From Chroogloeocystis siderophila 5.2 s.c.1 (GTDB lineage: Bacteria; Cyanobacteriota; Cyanobacteriia; Cyanobacteriales; Chroococcidiopsidaceae): DNA of 64,000 nucleotides. Shown here in pieces: positions 16,022 through 25,627 of the stretch (its first letter is position 1; each line of letters begins with the position of its first letter). The notes under the pieces are model-generated. The model was not told where the DNA came from, did not search any database, and saw nothing but the letters and a program-made list of their open reading frames with translations. The translations under genes were made by a program, and so were the position numbers. The stretch spans positions 124,001 to 188,000 of the forward strand of contig NZ_MRCC01000010.1 of assembly GCF_001904655.1 (NCBI RefSeq), in the 5' to 3' direction.

Positions 16022-17620
16022 ATGTTCAATATTGCGCTAGGGGTGATCACAGTGGAGCCTGAGAGAAAAATAACACAGGAGCTAGAACAGCATTTAAAAG
16101 TCTTCTCAGATTTAGGTAGCTTAGAAACTCAAACAATTCCGATTTTTGATGCAGCTACTCAAACATCTGCTGATTTTTTAGAAGTTCCGATTTGCGTTCT
16201 AGGATTTTTAAATCAGAGCAGTTTTCAGTTTAGATCAGCCGTCGGTTTGTCGCGACTAGGATTGAGAAGTAAAATTGCTCAAGAGCGTCAACTCTCAAGA
16301 CAAGAAGCTTTTGTGGCGCACGTGGTCGAAAACCACAAGATTTTAGCAATCGATGACACACTCAACTTCGATCCGGTTTTTGCTAATAGTGTCTTAGTAC
16401 AGCAATATGGTATCCGTGCCTATTTAGGCGCACCACTGGTAAATTTGTCAGGGCAATGCTTGGGTGCGATCGCCGTTATGGATCTCAAACCACGCAATTT
16501 TACGCTGCGAGACATGAAGTTTTTAGAACTCATGGCATGCTGGAGTATGAGTGAACTTGAACGTCACCAATTGCTTAAGGGTATTAATCCTGCTACTCCT
16601 TATCTTGCGATTTCCCCAGAACAAGCAAACACTGCTGACACAGTTCCAACTAACAGTTACGTAAATTCTCAGCCTACTGCAACACTCACTAATACTGATG
16701 ACCAAATAACGCACACCCTATCTACCGAACAAGAAAACGGCGAATATCTTTCTACTAACCAAGTCAAACTTGAACTACTTTCACAGCTAACACAAGAATT
16801 ACGCACACCGTTGACCTCAGTATTAGGAATGGCGAGTGTTGTCAGTCGCGAAATTTATGGTCCTTTAACGACTAAGCAAAAGGAATACTTAGAAATTATT
16901 GAGAATAGCGGACGTCACTTATTAACTTTAGTGAATGAAATTTCCGAACTAGGAACGTTAGACAGCAATTTTGCTGCACTTAATCTCACTTCTGTAGAAA
17001 TAGAAATGCTATGTCAGCAAGTTATTAGTGCATTATCAGAGACAGCGAGACGGCGCGAACAACAAATTGATTTATCTTTAGAACCAGGACGCAGCCGCAT
17101 CTGGATTTTAGACAAAGACAAAATCAAGCAATTGTTATATCAGCTAGTATTTTATATTACTCAAGTTGCTGCGACTGGTAGCATAATTCATATTCATGTT
17201 TCCCATAAAAGTGACGGATTGCACTTTGCTATCTGGGCGTCTCATCCTTGGCTAGAACAAGGTTTAACTCAAGCAGAACCCACAATTTGTCAGATCTTAC
17301 CTTTTTGTGCTGAGCAAGGTGCCGCAGTTGATAGCATTCAGGTACAGTCATCAAATGGCGATCGCTTGTCTGTTCTCACCAATGCTGGATGTACTACTAA
17401 TTTAACGGAGGCAGAAGCGGCACAATCAAACTCAATTGTGCAAAAGCACAATCCGCTAGAAGGAATTTACCACTCTAGTAACAGTTTACGTTTGCTCTTA
17501 AGTTGCGACCTGGCAAAATTACATGGCGGAAAAATAAATCTTCAAGGAACACCCGAATCAGGCTATCGTTATGTAGTTGTTCTACCTGAGCTTACGGCTT
17601 CTACAAAAAAAACTATTTAG
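16022..17620 (+). CDS. GAF domain histidine-kinase-like protein lacking the phosphoacceptor His
   Basis: A 532-residue soluble protein: an N-terminal GAF domain (about 45-185), a variable linker rich in Thr/Asn (200-245) and a histidine-kinase-like region (about 255-525). Where kinases carry S-H-E-L-R-T-P-L, this protein reads QLTQELRTPLTSVLGMA: Gln replaces the phospho-accepting His. The ATPase half is also poor: the N-box position reads IKQLLYQLVFYITQ without the Asn, and no DxGxG box is visible, although a final segment (LRLLLSCDLAKLHGGKINLQ) recalls the G2 region. It is therefore likely a pseudokinase that senses via GAF and acts by protein contacts, not autophosphorylation. The frame is intact, so it is not a decaying gene. 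Confidence 0.85.
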   Translation: MFNIALGVITVEPERKITQELEQHLKVFSDLGSLETQTIPIFDAATQTSADFLEVPICVLGFLNQSSFQFRSAVGLSRLGLRSKIAQERQLSRQEAFVAHVVENHKILAIDDTLNFDPVFANSVLVQQYGIRAYLGAPLVNLSGQCLGAIAVMDLKPRNFTLRDMKFLELMACWSMSELERHQLLKGINPATPYLAISPEQANTADTVPTNSYVNSQPTATLTNTDDQITHTLSTEQENGEYLSTNQVKLELLSQLTQELRTPLTSVLGMASVVSREIYGPLTTKQKEYLEIIENSGRHLLTLVNEISELGTLDSNFAALNLTSVEIEMLCQQVISALSETARRREQQIDLSLEPGRSRIWILDKDKIKQLLYQLVFYITQVAATGSIIHIHVSHKSDGLHFAIWASHPWLEQGLTQAEPTICQILPFCAEQGAAVDSIQVQSSNGDRLSVLTNAGCTTNLTEAEAAQSNSIVQKHNPLEGIYHSSNSLRLLLSCDLAKLHGGKINLQGTPESGYRYVVVLPELTASTKKTI

Positions 17621-17705
17621 CATTCGGCGGGGGTGTTGTGTGTAAAGAATTGATTCGCTATAATCGCAAGCTTATATTTCTAGGCAAGTTTTTAACGAAT
17701 ATGTC

Positions 17706-17785
17706 GTTACTAGTTCTTATATCATTCCGGCTAAATAACCAGAATATCGGTATCGTTACGCTGTTACTAGTGGGTAGTTACTAGT
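17706..17785. repeat. three GTTACTAGT repeats upstream of ictB
   Basis: GTTACTAGT occurs at 17706, 17763 and 17777 in the 276-base spacer before ictB. The inner ACTAGT is itself palindromic. They could be binding sites for a regulator of the downstream gene, or chance microrepeats in AT-rich sequence. Confidence 0.35.
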
Positions 17786-17896
17786 TGACCATTTTGTTAA
17801 CACTACTCAACCGGATTTGATATTAGCAAGCAACATTATGCAAAGCTTGTAGGACTTAAGCATATAAGAAACTTAACACCCCTCCAGAATTTCATC

Positions 17897-19309
17897 ATGA
17901 ATACATTTTGGCAAAAATTTACCTTAACTCATGTTCCGCTGCAAGATTGGCGCAGCGGAAGTTACTTACACCAATCAGTAGTTGGGATATTACGTTCGTG
18001 GCGACAAAGTAGCTTGCTGATGCAGTGGGCAGATGAAATTGCAGCAGTACTTTTGAGCTTAGTATTTGTCTTAGCACCTTTTGTATCGAGTACGCTTGTC
18101 GGCTTACTTTTAGCTGCTTGTGGCGGTTTTTGGTTATTGATTACTCTTACCGATCTCCGCGATCAGGCTAAGTTAACTCCTGTCCACCTCATCGTTTTAC
18201 TTTACTGGGGAATTGCAACTGTCGCGACTGCGTTATCACCAGTAAAAACCGCAGCTTTTGTCGGATGGACAAAGCTAACATTGTATCTCTTAATGTTCGC
18301 TCTAGCTGCAAGAGTTTTGCGCTCGTCGCGAATTCGTAGTTGGATGATTGCAATCTACTTACACGTAGCACTCATCGTCAGTGTCTACGGACTACGACAA
18401 TGGTTTTTTGGCGCAACTGCACTCGCAACTTGGGTAGATCCTGAGTCACCTTTATCGAAAACAACTCGCGTTTACAGTTATCTAGGTAATCCTAATTTAC
18501 TTGCAGCATATCTTTTACCCGCGATCGCCTTGAGTGCAATGGCGATTTTTGCTTGGCGCGGCTGGATTCCTAAAGCTCTAGCACTCACAATGTTTTTAGT
18601 CAATAATATTTGTTTAGTCTTAACATTTAGTCGCGGTGGCTGGATTGGCTTACTTGCGCTGGCTGTCAGTTTGTTGGTGTTGCTTGTATACTGGTTGAGC
18701 ATTCAACTACCACCTTTTTGGCGCAAGTGGTCATTACCCATTTTATTGGCGGGGATGCTGAGTGTTTTAATTCTAGCGATATTATTTGTAGAGCCTGTAC
18801 GCGATCGCTTCTTGAGTATTTTTGCAGGACGCGGCGACAGCAGCAACAACTTCCGTATCAACGTTTGGCTAGCTGTCATTGAGATGATTCGCGATCGCCC
18901 AATTATAGGAATTGGTCCTGGCAATAATGCTTTTAACTTAGTTTATCCACTCTACCAACAGCCTAAATATACTGCGTTGAGCGCCTACTCTGTTCCGCTA
19001 GAAATTGCGGTAGAAACTGGTTTAATTGGTTTATTCTGTTTTTTGTGGTTAATTGTTGTCCTCTTTAGTCAAGGATTAACGCAGTTGCAGCGCTTACGTC
19101 AACAAAATACGCGAGAAGGATTTTGGTTAATGGCGGCGATCACAATTATGGTAGGTATGCTAGCCCACGGAACTGTAGATACCGTTTGGTATCGACCCGA
19201 AGTTAGTACGTTATGGTGGTTGACCGTTGCTGTAATTGCGAGTTATCTTCATGCTCCCGCATCACAGCCAACACAAATTAACCCTGCAACAGTTACACAA
19301 CAAACTTAA
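17897..19309 (+). CDS. ictB: IctB family membrane protein (O-antigen ligase-like)
   Basis: A 470-residue polytopic membrane protein with about ten to twelve hydrophobic segments. IctB was first linked to inorganic carbon accumulation in Synechococcus, though it belongs to the WzyC/RfaL O-antigen ligase superfamily and transport has not been proven. Seen: the loop YSYLGNPNLLAAYLLP, LTFSRGGWIGLLA, the long periplasmic part with FRINVWLAVIEMIRDRP and GIGPGNNAFNLVYPLYQ, and LAHGTVDTVWYRPEV. These are the hallmark strings of cyanobacterial IctB proteins. A strong terminator follows. Confidence 0.88.
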   Translation: MNTFWQKFTLTHVPLQDWRSGSYLHQSVVGILRSWRQSSLLMQWADEIAAVLLSLVFVLAPFVSSTLVGLLLAACGGFWLLITLTDLRDQAKLTPVHLIVLLYWGIATVATALSPVKTAAFVGWTKLTLYLLMFALAARVLRSSRIRSWMIAIYLHVALIVSVYGLRQWFFGATALATWVDPESPLSKTTRVYSYLGNPNLLAAYLLPAIALSAMAIFAWRGWIPKALALTMFLVNNICLVLTFSRGGWIGLLALAVSLLVLLVYWLSIQLPPFWRKWSLPILLAGMLSVLILAILFVEPVRDRFLSIFAGRGDSSNNFRINVWLAVIEMIRDRPIIGIGPGNNAFNLVYPLYQQPKYTALSAYSVPLEIAVETGLIGLFCFLWLIVVLFSQGLTQLQRLRQQNTREGFWLMAAITIMVGMLAHGTVDTVWYRPEVSTLWWLTVAVIASYLHAPASQPTQINPATVTQQT

Positions 19310-19344
19310 TACACATCTATCAATTTATTCGATAACAAAACAAA

Positions 19345-19374
19345 GCCTTGGGTATATGAATTCCAAGGCTTTTT
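19345..19374 (+). terminator. intrinsic terminator after ictB
   Basis: Stem GCCTTGG (19345-19351) with CCAAGGC (19363-19369), 11-base loop, then TTTTT. It lies 36 bases after the ictB stop and 108 bases before the end of the convergent small gene. Confidence 0.85.
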
Positions 19375-19481
19375 CAGATTCAACGTATCTTATCTACTTC
19401 CCTATCAGTTTTTATCGCGCTTTTGTATACGCAGAACTGTTTTGATGCACCCTAAAGATCGGAGAGTAGAAGCAAAATACC

Positions 19482-19796
19482 TTACGGTTCACGGTACGTA
19501 GAGGAAGTTGTGGTTCCTACGGTATCAGGTTCGCGATAACGATTCGGTTCTGATTTACGACCACCTGCTAAACCTGCTAAACCTGCTAAACCAATTAAAC
19601 CTAGCCAACCCCAATCAAATCCTTCGTTTGTTTCAGTAGTCGTTGTTGTGGTCGGTGCGGTCGTAGTAGTCGTACCTGTTGTTCCTGGGGCAGTATTGGT
19701 TGTTTGTGCCGCTACAGGAAGCGTAGAAGGTAGAACTGCTAAGCTTAAACCTAGTACACTAGCACCAAATATTTTAGATAACTGAGAACGTTTCAT
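19482..19796 (-). CDS. secreted WGxxGxxG small protein
   Basis: A 104-residue protein with a signal peptide (MKRSQLSKIFGASVLGLSLA to PVAAQ), a low-complexity Thr tract (TTTTTAPTTTTTTE), then the short hydrophobic WGWLGLIGLAGLAGLAGG segment that defines the cyanobacterial WGxxGxxG family, and a basic polar tail with RYREP repeated. The segment resembles a C-terminal membrane anchor or sorting signal, but here 25 residues follow it. Probably anchored at the cell envelope; function unknown. Confidence 0.8.
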   Translation of the reverse strand: MKRSQLSKIFGASVLGLSLAVLPSTLPVAAQTTNTAPGTTGTTTTTAPTTTTTTETNEGFDWGWLGLIGLAGLAGLAGGRKSEPNRYREPDTVGTTTSSTYREP

Positions 19797-19957
19797 AGCT
19801 ACAAACTCCTTGTCTCATCTCTCAATCCCTACCTTAACGATTGAGTACTTGAGTAAAATCACCCTTGAGCTATAAACCTTAGTCTTTCTGATGTACTACT
19901 CAAGAAATACGTTTCTAAATACAGGTTAGTTTACTTCTATCCTAAGGTGAAATGTAC

Positions 19958-20422
19958 CTAATAGTTCTTCATAGCTCTTTGAATGTCTCGCTGGTCTTGA
20001 CGACGCTTTAAATCTTCACGTTTATCATGGAGTTTTTTCCCTCTGCCAAGCGCAATGCTAACTTTGACTAAGCCTCGTTTCAAATACATCTTCAATGGTA
20101 CTAAGGTTAAGCCTTGCTGTTCCACTTTTCCGATGAGCTTGCGAATTTCTTCTTTGTGCAACAATAACTTACGTGTCCGGCGCGGCTCATGATTGAAGTA
20201 TTGTCCGCTACCTGTGTAAGGCGATATATTGACATTGAGTAACCAGGCTTCACCATTACGAATTAAAGCATAGCCATCTTGTAAGTTAACTTTACCTTGC
20301 CTTACTGACTTGACTTCTGTTCCCGTCAGTTGAACGCCTGCTTCATACGTTTCTAGTATCTCGTAAAGAAAACGCGCCTGCCGATTTTCGCTAATAACTT
20401 TATATCCGTCGTTGTCACTCAT
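19958..20422 (-). CDS. smpB: SsrA-binding protein SmpB
   Basis: SmpB carries tmRNA to stalled ribosomes in trans-translation. The 154-residue protein has the OB-fold core (ISENRQARFLYEILETYEAG, LTGTEVKSVRQGKVNLQDGY, NVNISPYTGSGQYFNHEP, RTRKLLLHKEEIRKL) and the basic C-terminal tail (GRGKKLHDKREDLKRRQ to AMKNY). The ATG at 20422 gives MSDNDGYKVISENRQ, the usual beginning; an upstream non-ATG start would add 11 atypical residues. No ssrA (tmRNA) gene was recognised nearby. Confidence 0.95.
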   Translation of the reverse strand: MSDNDGYKVISENRQARFLYEILETYEAGVQLTGTEVKSVRQGKVNLQDGYALIRNGEAWLLNVNISPYTGSGQYFNHEPRRTRKLLLHKEEIRKLIGKVEQQGLTLVPLKMYLKRGLVKVSIALGRGKKLHDKREDLKRRQDQRDIQRAMKNY

Positions 20423-20455
20423 TGAAGATTCCCACTGCCAACGGTAGATAAACAC

Positions 20456-20993
20456 TACCTTCCTTTAACTGAAGTTAGCACTTTTCTACGACGCTTGGGC
20501 ATACTTTAGCAAGATTATAGTTACAAACTCCGCTGATACTACTCCTTGAGCGTCAAACAAGTATGATTTATCGTTAGATGCTCTACCGTACTAAGCAAAA
20601 TTCTTAAAACATATTAATTCGTAATAGTTTGACAAAATTATACATAGGCAAATAAATTTTTCTTACGAGTTGATAAAGCACTATTTCTTGCTTATATATT
20701 ATTGATGTGATTGTTTCACTCCCAATTATTTTTCCTGCCTCTAAGAACAGATATTCAGTTAATTAAATAGCATTATAACCTCTATTTAGGGATGCCGAGC
20801 TTTTAGTTTTCATATTAAAAGATTATTTGATATACCATTTTACATTAAATAATTAATTAATACATAAAAACTATACTTTGTGTCGCTACTTAATTAACCA
20901 AATCTGTTGCAATAACTATTTAAAGTTATTAATAATTAATAAATCACTCTTAGTTTTTATAAACTCTAAAAAATCTTCAAAAGGAGATGAAAT
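20456..20993. other. AT-rich spacer, 540 bases, no gene seen
   Basis: Lies between divergent smpB and the AGE-like gene. It is markedly AT-rich, without HIP1 sites or a convincing open frame. The last bases contain AAAAGGAGATGAAAT, a good ribosome-binding site for the gene at 20994. No tRNA, hairpin terminator or repeat was recognised. Confidence 0.6.
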
Positions 20994-22511
20994 ATGCTAA
21001 GCAGTTTATTGTTAAAAGCTTCTGCCTTTAGTCTTTGTTTCTTGTTTGGAATAGCAACTGAAGTCTTTGCTAAACAATTTGATGAATCTACTCCAGCAAT
21101 CCAAACGAGTAAAAATGAATTAAAACTTGCAGCATTCAATCCAGGAGTCATCAATAATTTACCTTCTGGACAAAGATGGCTACGACACGTTAACCAAGAA
21201 ATTATGCCATTTTGGACAATGCAGTCTGCCCTTGGCAACCCTGTAGGAAATTTTCCTACTTTTCGCTGTAATAATGGTTCGCTTTGGAATCCTAATAAAC
21301 CTTGCCCAGAAATTTTGAACGCGTCATCTTGGATTAAAAACGATCTTAATAAAGAATATATCGTAGCTAAGGCTCGGCAAACTTATGTTTATGGTGTTGC
21401 CTATCATCTTACTGGTAATGAAAGAATGCTTCAACTCGCGAGAAACGGAGTCAACTACATTAGAAAAAATGCGTTTGAAAATAATGGAAGTGTAGCAACT
21501 TATTTAGAAAATGGCATTCCTGGTCCTGCCGAACCGCAAAGAGATACTCAACACTTAGCATATGCTGGATTAGGTTTATCATTTTACTATTATTTGACTC
21601 GCGATGAAAATGTTTTACAGGATATTATTAAGCTTAAAAATAATATCTTTAACAATTACTACGATCCTAATTTAGGAATGCTGAAGTGGAGTCAAGTATC
21701 AAATATGAAGGATCTGACAGCACAACTTGATCAGCTAAATACTTATATGGTTTTAGTAACTCCTTTATTGCCAGAACCTCTCCAATCCCAATGGAAAGCA
21801 GATATGTTAAAAATTGTACAAATTATGAATGACAATTTTTATAGCACTAAACATAATTTATATTGGCGGCGAGGAAATGTAGATGAAAGTTTTTCAAACG
21901 TAGATTTGGGGCATACCTGTAAAGCTTTTTGGTTTATCTATTTAGTAGGAAAAATGACTAGTAATACAGGTTTAATGTCGTTTTCTGAAATTCAAGCTCC
22001 TAAAGTTTTGCAAAAAGCTTATATTAAGAATACTGGTTCTTGGGCAACGCTACTAAAACCTGATGGTTCTATTGATATTAATGGTAAGAAAGTCTCGTGG
22101 ATGTACAACGAAATGAATCAAATGGCAGCCACTTTGAGTTTAAGCAATCCGGCTTTAACTGAATATTTAGTCCAAACCTATAATTTTTGGTTAAACAATA
22201 TGGTGGACTATCAATATTATGAAACTTATCCCGAAGTGACCGCATCAGGTGGCAAAGTCCAATATCGTCCCAAAATAGACGCGTGGAATCATGGTTATCA
22301 TGCTGTGGAACAAGCATTAGTTGCTTACATAACAACTCAAGCCCTGCAAAATAAGCCTGTAGTTCTTCATTATGCTTATAAAGGACAGCCATCAACAGAA
22401 AGTATTCGTCCTTATTTTTATGCAGGACTAATTCAAAATCAGCAAATAAGTAACTTGAATACTTTTCCGAATCGTAAAAGATACAAAATTACATTTACTA
22501 ATATTCAGTAA
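20994..22511 (+). CDS. secreted AGE family (N-acylglucosamine 2-epimerase-like) protein
   Basis: A 505-residue protein with a Sec signal peptide (about 1-26, LLLKASAFSLCFLFGIATEVFA) and a long (alpha/alpha)6-barrel domain. Family-like strings include LRHVNQEIMPFWTMQSALG, RQTYVYGVAYHLTGNERML, DTQHLAYAGLGLSFYYYLT, VDLGHTCKAFWFIYLVG, YETYPEVTA and DAWNHGYHAVEQALVAYI. AGE enzymes interconvert sugars such as N-acetylglucosamine/mannosamine or glucose/mannose in the cytoplasm; an exported member is unusual and might act on exopolysaccharide or as a lyase/hydrolase of similar fold. A strong AAGGAG site precedes it. Gene and flanks are AT-rich and lack HIP1 sites, unlike neighbours, hinting at transfer. 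Confidence 0.75.
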   Translation: MLSSLLLKASAFSLCFLFGIATEVFAKQFDESTPAIQTSKNELKLAAFNPGVINNLPSGQRWLRHVNQEIMPFWTMQSALGNPVGNFPTFRCNNGSLWNPNKPCPEILNASSWIKNDLNKEYIVAKARQTYVYGVAYHLTGNERMLQLARNGVNYIRKNAFENNGSVATYLENGIPGPAEPQRDTQHLAYAGLGLSFYYYLTRDENVLQDIIKLKNNIFNNYYDPNLGMLKWSQVSNMKDLTAQLDQLNTYMVLVTPLLPEPLQSQWKADMLKIVQIMNDNFYSTKHNLYWRRGNVDESFSNVDLGHTCKAFWFIYLVGKMTSNTGLMSFSEIQAPKVLQKAYIKNTGSWATLLKPDGSIDINGKKVSWMYNEMNQMAATLSLSNPALTEYLVQTYNFWLNNMVDYQYYETYPEVTASGGKVQYRPKIDAWNHGYHAVEQALVAYITTQALQNKPVVLHYAYKGQPSTESIRPYFYAGLIQNQQISNLNTFPNRKRYKITFTNIQ

Positions 22512-22703
22512 AGTACGGATTTGTGTTTATGTAAAACAGCTTGTGTTAATAATAATTGCTAAAAAAACTCTACACTTGTATACGAGTTGAATTGTATAAA
22601 TTTACCACAGCTAATAACTAATTTTATCAAAGCACAAATCAGTCAAGTTAATAGCTTGAGCAAAAAGCAGTTTAATTGTTGAAGGAAAAGTGCAAAAATA
22701 TGG

Positions 22704-23441
22704 ATGTTTGAGGAAACTATAAACAAAGACAAGAGGAAAACTGTGCATTTATTGATTCCAGCCGCTGGAATAGGGCGTCGGATGGGGAGCGATCGCAATA
22801 AACTACTTTTGTCGTTGCGATCGCAGCCCTTACTTTCCTGGACACTCCTTGCCGCCGAAGCCAGTCAACAAATTAGTTGGATAGGTATTATTGCACAACC
22901 ATCCGATTGGTTAGATATCAAAGAAATTTTGGCAAACGTATCGCTGACTAAACCGACGCAATTGATTGCAGGGGGAACAACACGTCAAGAATCTGTTTAT
23001 AACGGCTTGCAGGCGCTGCCAGGCGACGCAAAACAAGTTTTGATTCACGATGGGGCGCGGTGTCTAGCGACTCCTGAATTACTCGATCGCTGTGCTGTGG
23101 AAATTCGCCATTGTTCGGGTTTAATCGCGGCGATTCCGGTAAAAGATACAATTAAAGTTGTTGATGCAGCGCTCAATATTCAAAGTACACCTGAAAGGCG
23201 ATACCTTTGGGCAGCACAAACCCCACAAGCTTTTGATGTGGAAAAACTCAAACAATGTCACGAACAAGCACGCCGCCAAGCCTGGGAAGTGACCGATGAT
23301 GCTGCGTTGTTTGAAAAATGTGGGTTAACTGTCAAAATTGTGGAAGGAGAAGAAACAAACCTCAAGCTGACAACTCCGGTAGATTTAGCGATCGCAGAAT
23401 TTATTCTGCAACAAAGGCTACAAGATGTCACAACTTGTTAA
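22704..23441 (+). CDS. ispD: 2-C-methyl-D-erythritol 4-phosphate cytidylyltransferase
   Basis: Third step of the MEP isoprenoid pathway, feeding carotenoids, chlorophyll phytol and quinones. The 245-residue protein has the CTP-binding AAGIGRRMGSDRNKLLLSL, GGTTRQESVYNGL, LIHDGARCLATPELL, IPVKDTIKVV and the C-terminal AAQTPQAF and TDDAALFEKCG. The first ~12 residues (FEETINKDKRK) are an unusual leader; a GTG at 22743 (VHLLIPAAG) is an alternative start. It overlaps thiL by 17 bases. Confidence 0.93.
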   Translation: MFEETINKDKRKTVHLLIPAAGIGRRMGSDRNKLLLSLRSQPLLSWTLLAAEASQQISWIGIIAQPSDWLDIKEILANVSLTKPTQLIAGGTTRQESVYNGLQALPGDAKQVLIHDGARCLATPELLDRCAVEIRHCSGLIAAIPVKDTIKVVDAALNIQSTPERRYLWAAQTPQAFDVEKLKQCHEQARRQAWEVTDDAALFEKCGLTVKIVEGEETNLKLTTPVDLAIAEFILQQRLQDVTTC

Positions 23442-24435
23442 AGACCTAGGCGAAAAAGCGCTGTTAGAGCGATTGCAGCAATTTTGTCTGCCAGAAGTTG
23501 TTGGCGATGATGCAGCAGTCATTGCAACGCAACCAGGAAAATCTTTGGTTGTGACAACCGATATGTTGGTCGATGGAGTTCATTTTAGCGATCGCACGAC
23601 CTCTGCTGAAGATGCTGGGTGGCGGGCTGCTGCGGCTAACTTATCTGACTTAGCAGCGATGGGCGCTTCCCCTTTAGGAATTACAATTGCTTTGGGCATT
23701 CCTGGCGATACTTCGATTACTTGGATTGAGCAACTCTATCAAGGAATCACTCAATGCTTGCAAAAGTTTGCTACTGCGGTAATTGGTGGCGATGTCTGTC
23801 GTTCTTCCGTAAAAACTATCGCAATTACAGCATTTGGCGAAGTTCACTCTGAGTATACTATTCGCCGTTCTACTGCTCAAGTTGGAGATGCGATCGTCGT
23901 TACTGGTGTACATGGTGCTTCGCGTGCTGGATTAGAGCTATTGCTACAGCCAGAATCAAGGCAAAAGTTGAGTAGCAGCGCCCAAAAAAAGCTGATTCAA
24001 GCGCATCAACGCCCTCAACCTCGATTAGATGTGCTACCTGTCTTATGGGAGGTAATATGTCAAACCGCAAATACCAACGCTCATATTCATGTTGCGGGAA
24101 TGGACAGTAGTGACGGCTTGGCTGATGCTGTGTTGCAAATATGTCAGATGAGTCAAGTAGGCGCAAGAGTTGAACGCAGCTTTATTCCCCTTCCCGATGA
24201 GCTGAAAAACTGGTCATTTCAGCAAGCCTTGGATTGGGCGTTGTATGGTGGTGAGGATTTCGAGTTAGTTTTATGCTTACCTCCCGATCTAGCCCAAGTG
24301 TTGGTAGAGCGCTTAGGTAACGGTGCTGCGATTGTTGGTGAGATTACAGATGATTCTGAAGTTTATCTCGTCGATTATACAGGAAAAAACCCCGATGAAG
24401 TTCTTAGCTTCAAACGGGGATTTCAACATTTTTAA
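23425..24435 (+). CDS. thiL: thiamine-monophosphate kinase
   Basis: Phosphorylates thiamine monophosphate to the active diphosphate. The 336-residue ATP-grasp-unrelated PurM-type protein shows GDDAAVIATQPGKSLVVTTD, DMLVDGVHF, AAANLSDLAAMGASPLG, VIGGDVCRSS, VTGVHGASRAGLELLL and MDSSDGLADAV, then YGGEDFELVLCLP. The start overlaps the ispD end by 17 bases, so the two are probably co-translated. A hairpin overlaps the 3' end. Confidence 0.93.
   Translation: MSQLVKDLGEKALLERLQQFCLPEVVGDDAAVIATQPGKSLVVTTDMLVDGVHFSDRTTSAEDAGWRAAAANLSDLAAMGASPLGITIALGIPGDTSITWIEQLYQGITQCLQKFATAVIGGDVCRSSVKTIAITAFGEVHSEYTIRRSTAQVGDAIVVTGVHGASRAGLELLLQPESRQKLSSSAQKKLIQAHQRPQPRLDVLPVLWEVICQTANTNAHIHVAGMDSSDGLADAVLQICQMSQVGARVERSFIPLPDELKNWSFQQALDWALYGGEDFELVLCLPPDLAQVLVERLGNGAAIVGEITDDSEVYLVDYTGKNPDEVLSFKRGFQHF
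24390..24433 (+). terminator. possible terminator overlapping the end of thiL
   Basis: CCCCG (24390-24394) and CGGGG (24415-24419) with inner GAAG/CTTC pairing lie within the last codons of thiL; ATTTC and CATTTTT, then GTTTTTTA, follow. It would act on the ispD-thiL transcript ahead of the convergent gap2. Confidence 0.5.
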
Positions 24436-24486
24436 GTTTTTTACTCTAGAGCGATATCAGTATCAATTCCTGACCTGTCGCACTAC

Positions 24487-25500
24487 CTATTTCCACTTCT
24501 GGGCGACAAGTTCAGCTAAATCTAACACACGCTGACTGTAGCCCCATTCGTTGTCATACCATGCCATGACTTTTACCATGTCACCACCCATAACTAAGGT
24601 CAAACTAGCATCGACAATTGAGGAGGCATCATGACCTTGATAATCTGAGGAAACGAGTGGTAAGTCACTGTATGCCAAAATACCTTTGAGCGAGTTTTCC
24701 GCAGCATCTTGAAGTGCTTGGTTAACTTCTTCTGCAAAAGTTGCTTTCTCGACTTGAATGACAAAATCTACCATGGATACGTTGGGAGTGGGTACGCGCA
24801 ACGCAACGCCATTAAGCTTACCCTTAAGATCTGGCAAGACTAGGGCAACTGCTTTAGCGGCTCCTGTCGAAGTTGGGACAATGTTCATCGCCGCTGCTCT
24901 GGCTCGGCGTACATCACGGTGACTCGCATCAAGTAAACGCTGATCTCCTGTGTAGCTGTGCGTCGTGGTCATTGTGCCTTTAATGATGCCAAATTTTTCA
25001 TGGAGAACTTTGGCGATCGGCGCAAGACAGTTAGTCGTACAACTTGCGTTGCTGATGATCGTGTGTTTATCGTGGTCGTAGTCATGATGATTCACACCAA
25101 CGACGAACGTACCATCATCGTTTTTTCCTGGAGCAGTAATCAGAACTTTTTTAGCGCCAGCGTTTAAATGCTTTGTTGCCCCTTCTCGGCTGGTAAAAAC
25201 ACCTGTTGATTCAATAATCAGGTCAATTTCCCATTCTTTCCAAGGCAAGTTTTCTGGATTGCGATCTGATGTGCATTTAACGGTCTTGCCATTAACAATG
25301 ATTGAATTATCATCTGCACTGATATCAGCATTTTTTAACGTCCCCAGCATCGTGTCATACTTCAGCAAGTGAGCGTTGGTTCGTGGGTCAGAAGTATCGT
25401 TGATAGCGACGAGATCGATGTTGCTATTTTCTCGACCTACCCAACAGCGCATAAAGTTGCGCCCGATGCGTCCAAAACCGTTGATCGCGACTCTAATCAC
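24487..25500 (-). CDS. gap2: glyceraldehyde-3-phosphate dehydrogenase, Gap2 type
   Basis: The 337-residue enzyme has [17 protein letters not shown], the active-site [46 protein letters not shown] and [12 protein letters not shown]. The length and strings such as [16 protein letters not shown] identify the Gap2 group, which uses NADPH or NADH in the Calvin cycle, instead of glycolytic Gap1. Monocistronic between convergent thiL and nadD. Upstream 127 bases are AT-rich without a recognised regulator site. Confidence 0.93.
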   Translation of the reverse strand: MIRVAINGFGRIGRNFMRCWVGRENSNIDLVAINDTSDPRTNAHLLKYDTMLGTLKNADISADDNSIIVNGKTVKCTSDRNPENLPWKEWEIDLIIESTGVFTSREGATKHLNAGAKKVLITAPGKNDDGTFVVGVNHHDYDHDKHTIISNASCTTNCLAPIAKVLHEKFGIIKGTMTTTHSYTGDQRLLDASHRDVRRARAAAMNIVPTSTGAAKAVALVLPDLKGKLNGVALRVPTPNVSMVDFVIQVEKATFAEEVNQALQDAAENSLKGILAYSDLPLVSSDYQGHDASSIVDASLTLVMGGDMVKVMAWYDNEWGYSQRVLDLAELVAQKWK

Positions 25501-25627
25501 AGCGTCTTGCCCTCTGGTATCTACTAAACAATGATTACCTATTCTTGAAGCAGATCATATCGCAAAGGGTGATACATTATAACTTGCGCATGGCAAGACT
25601 ATAAAAAACATTAGAATTTATCAAAAA

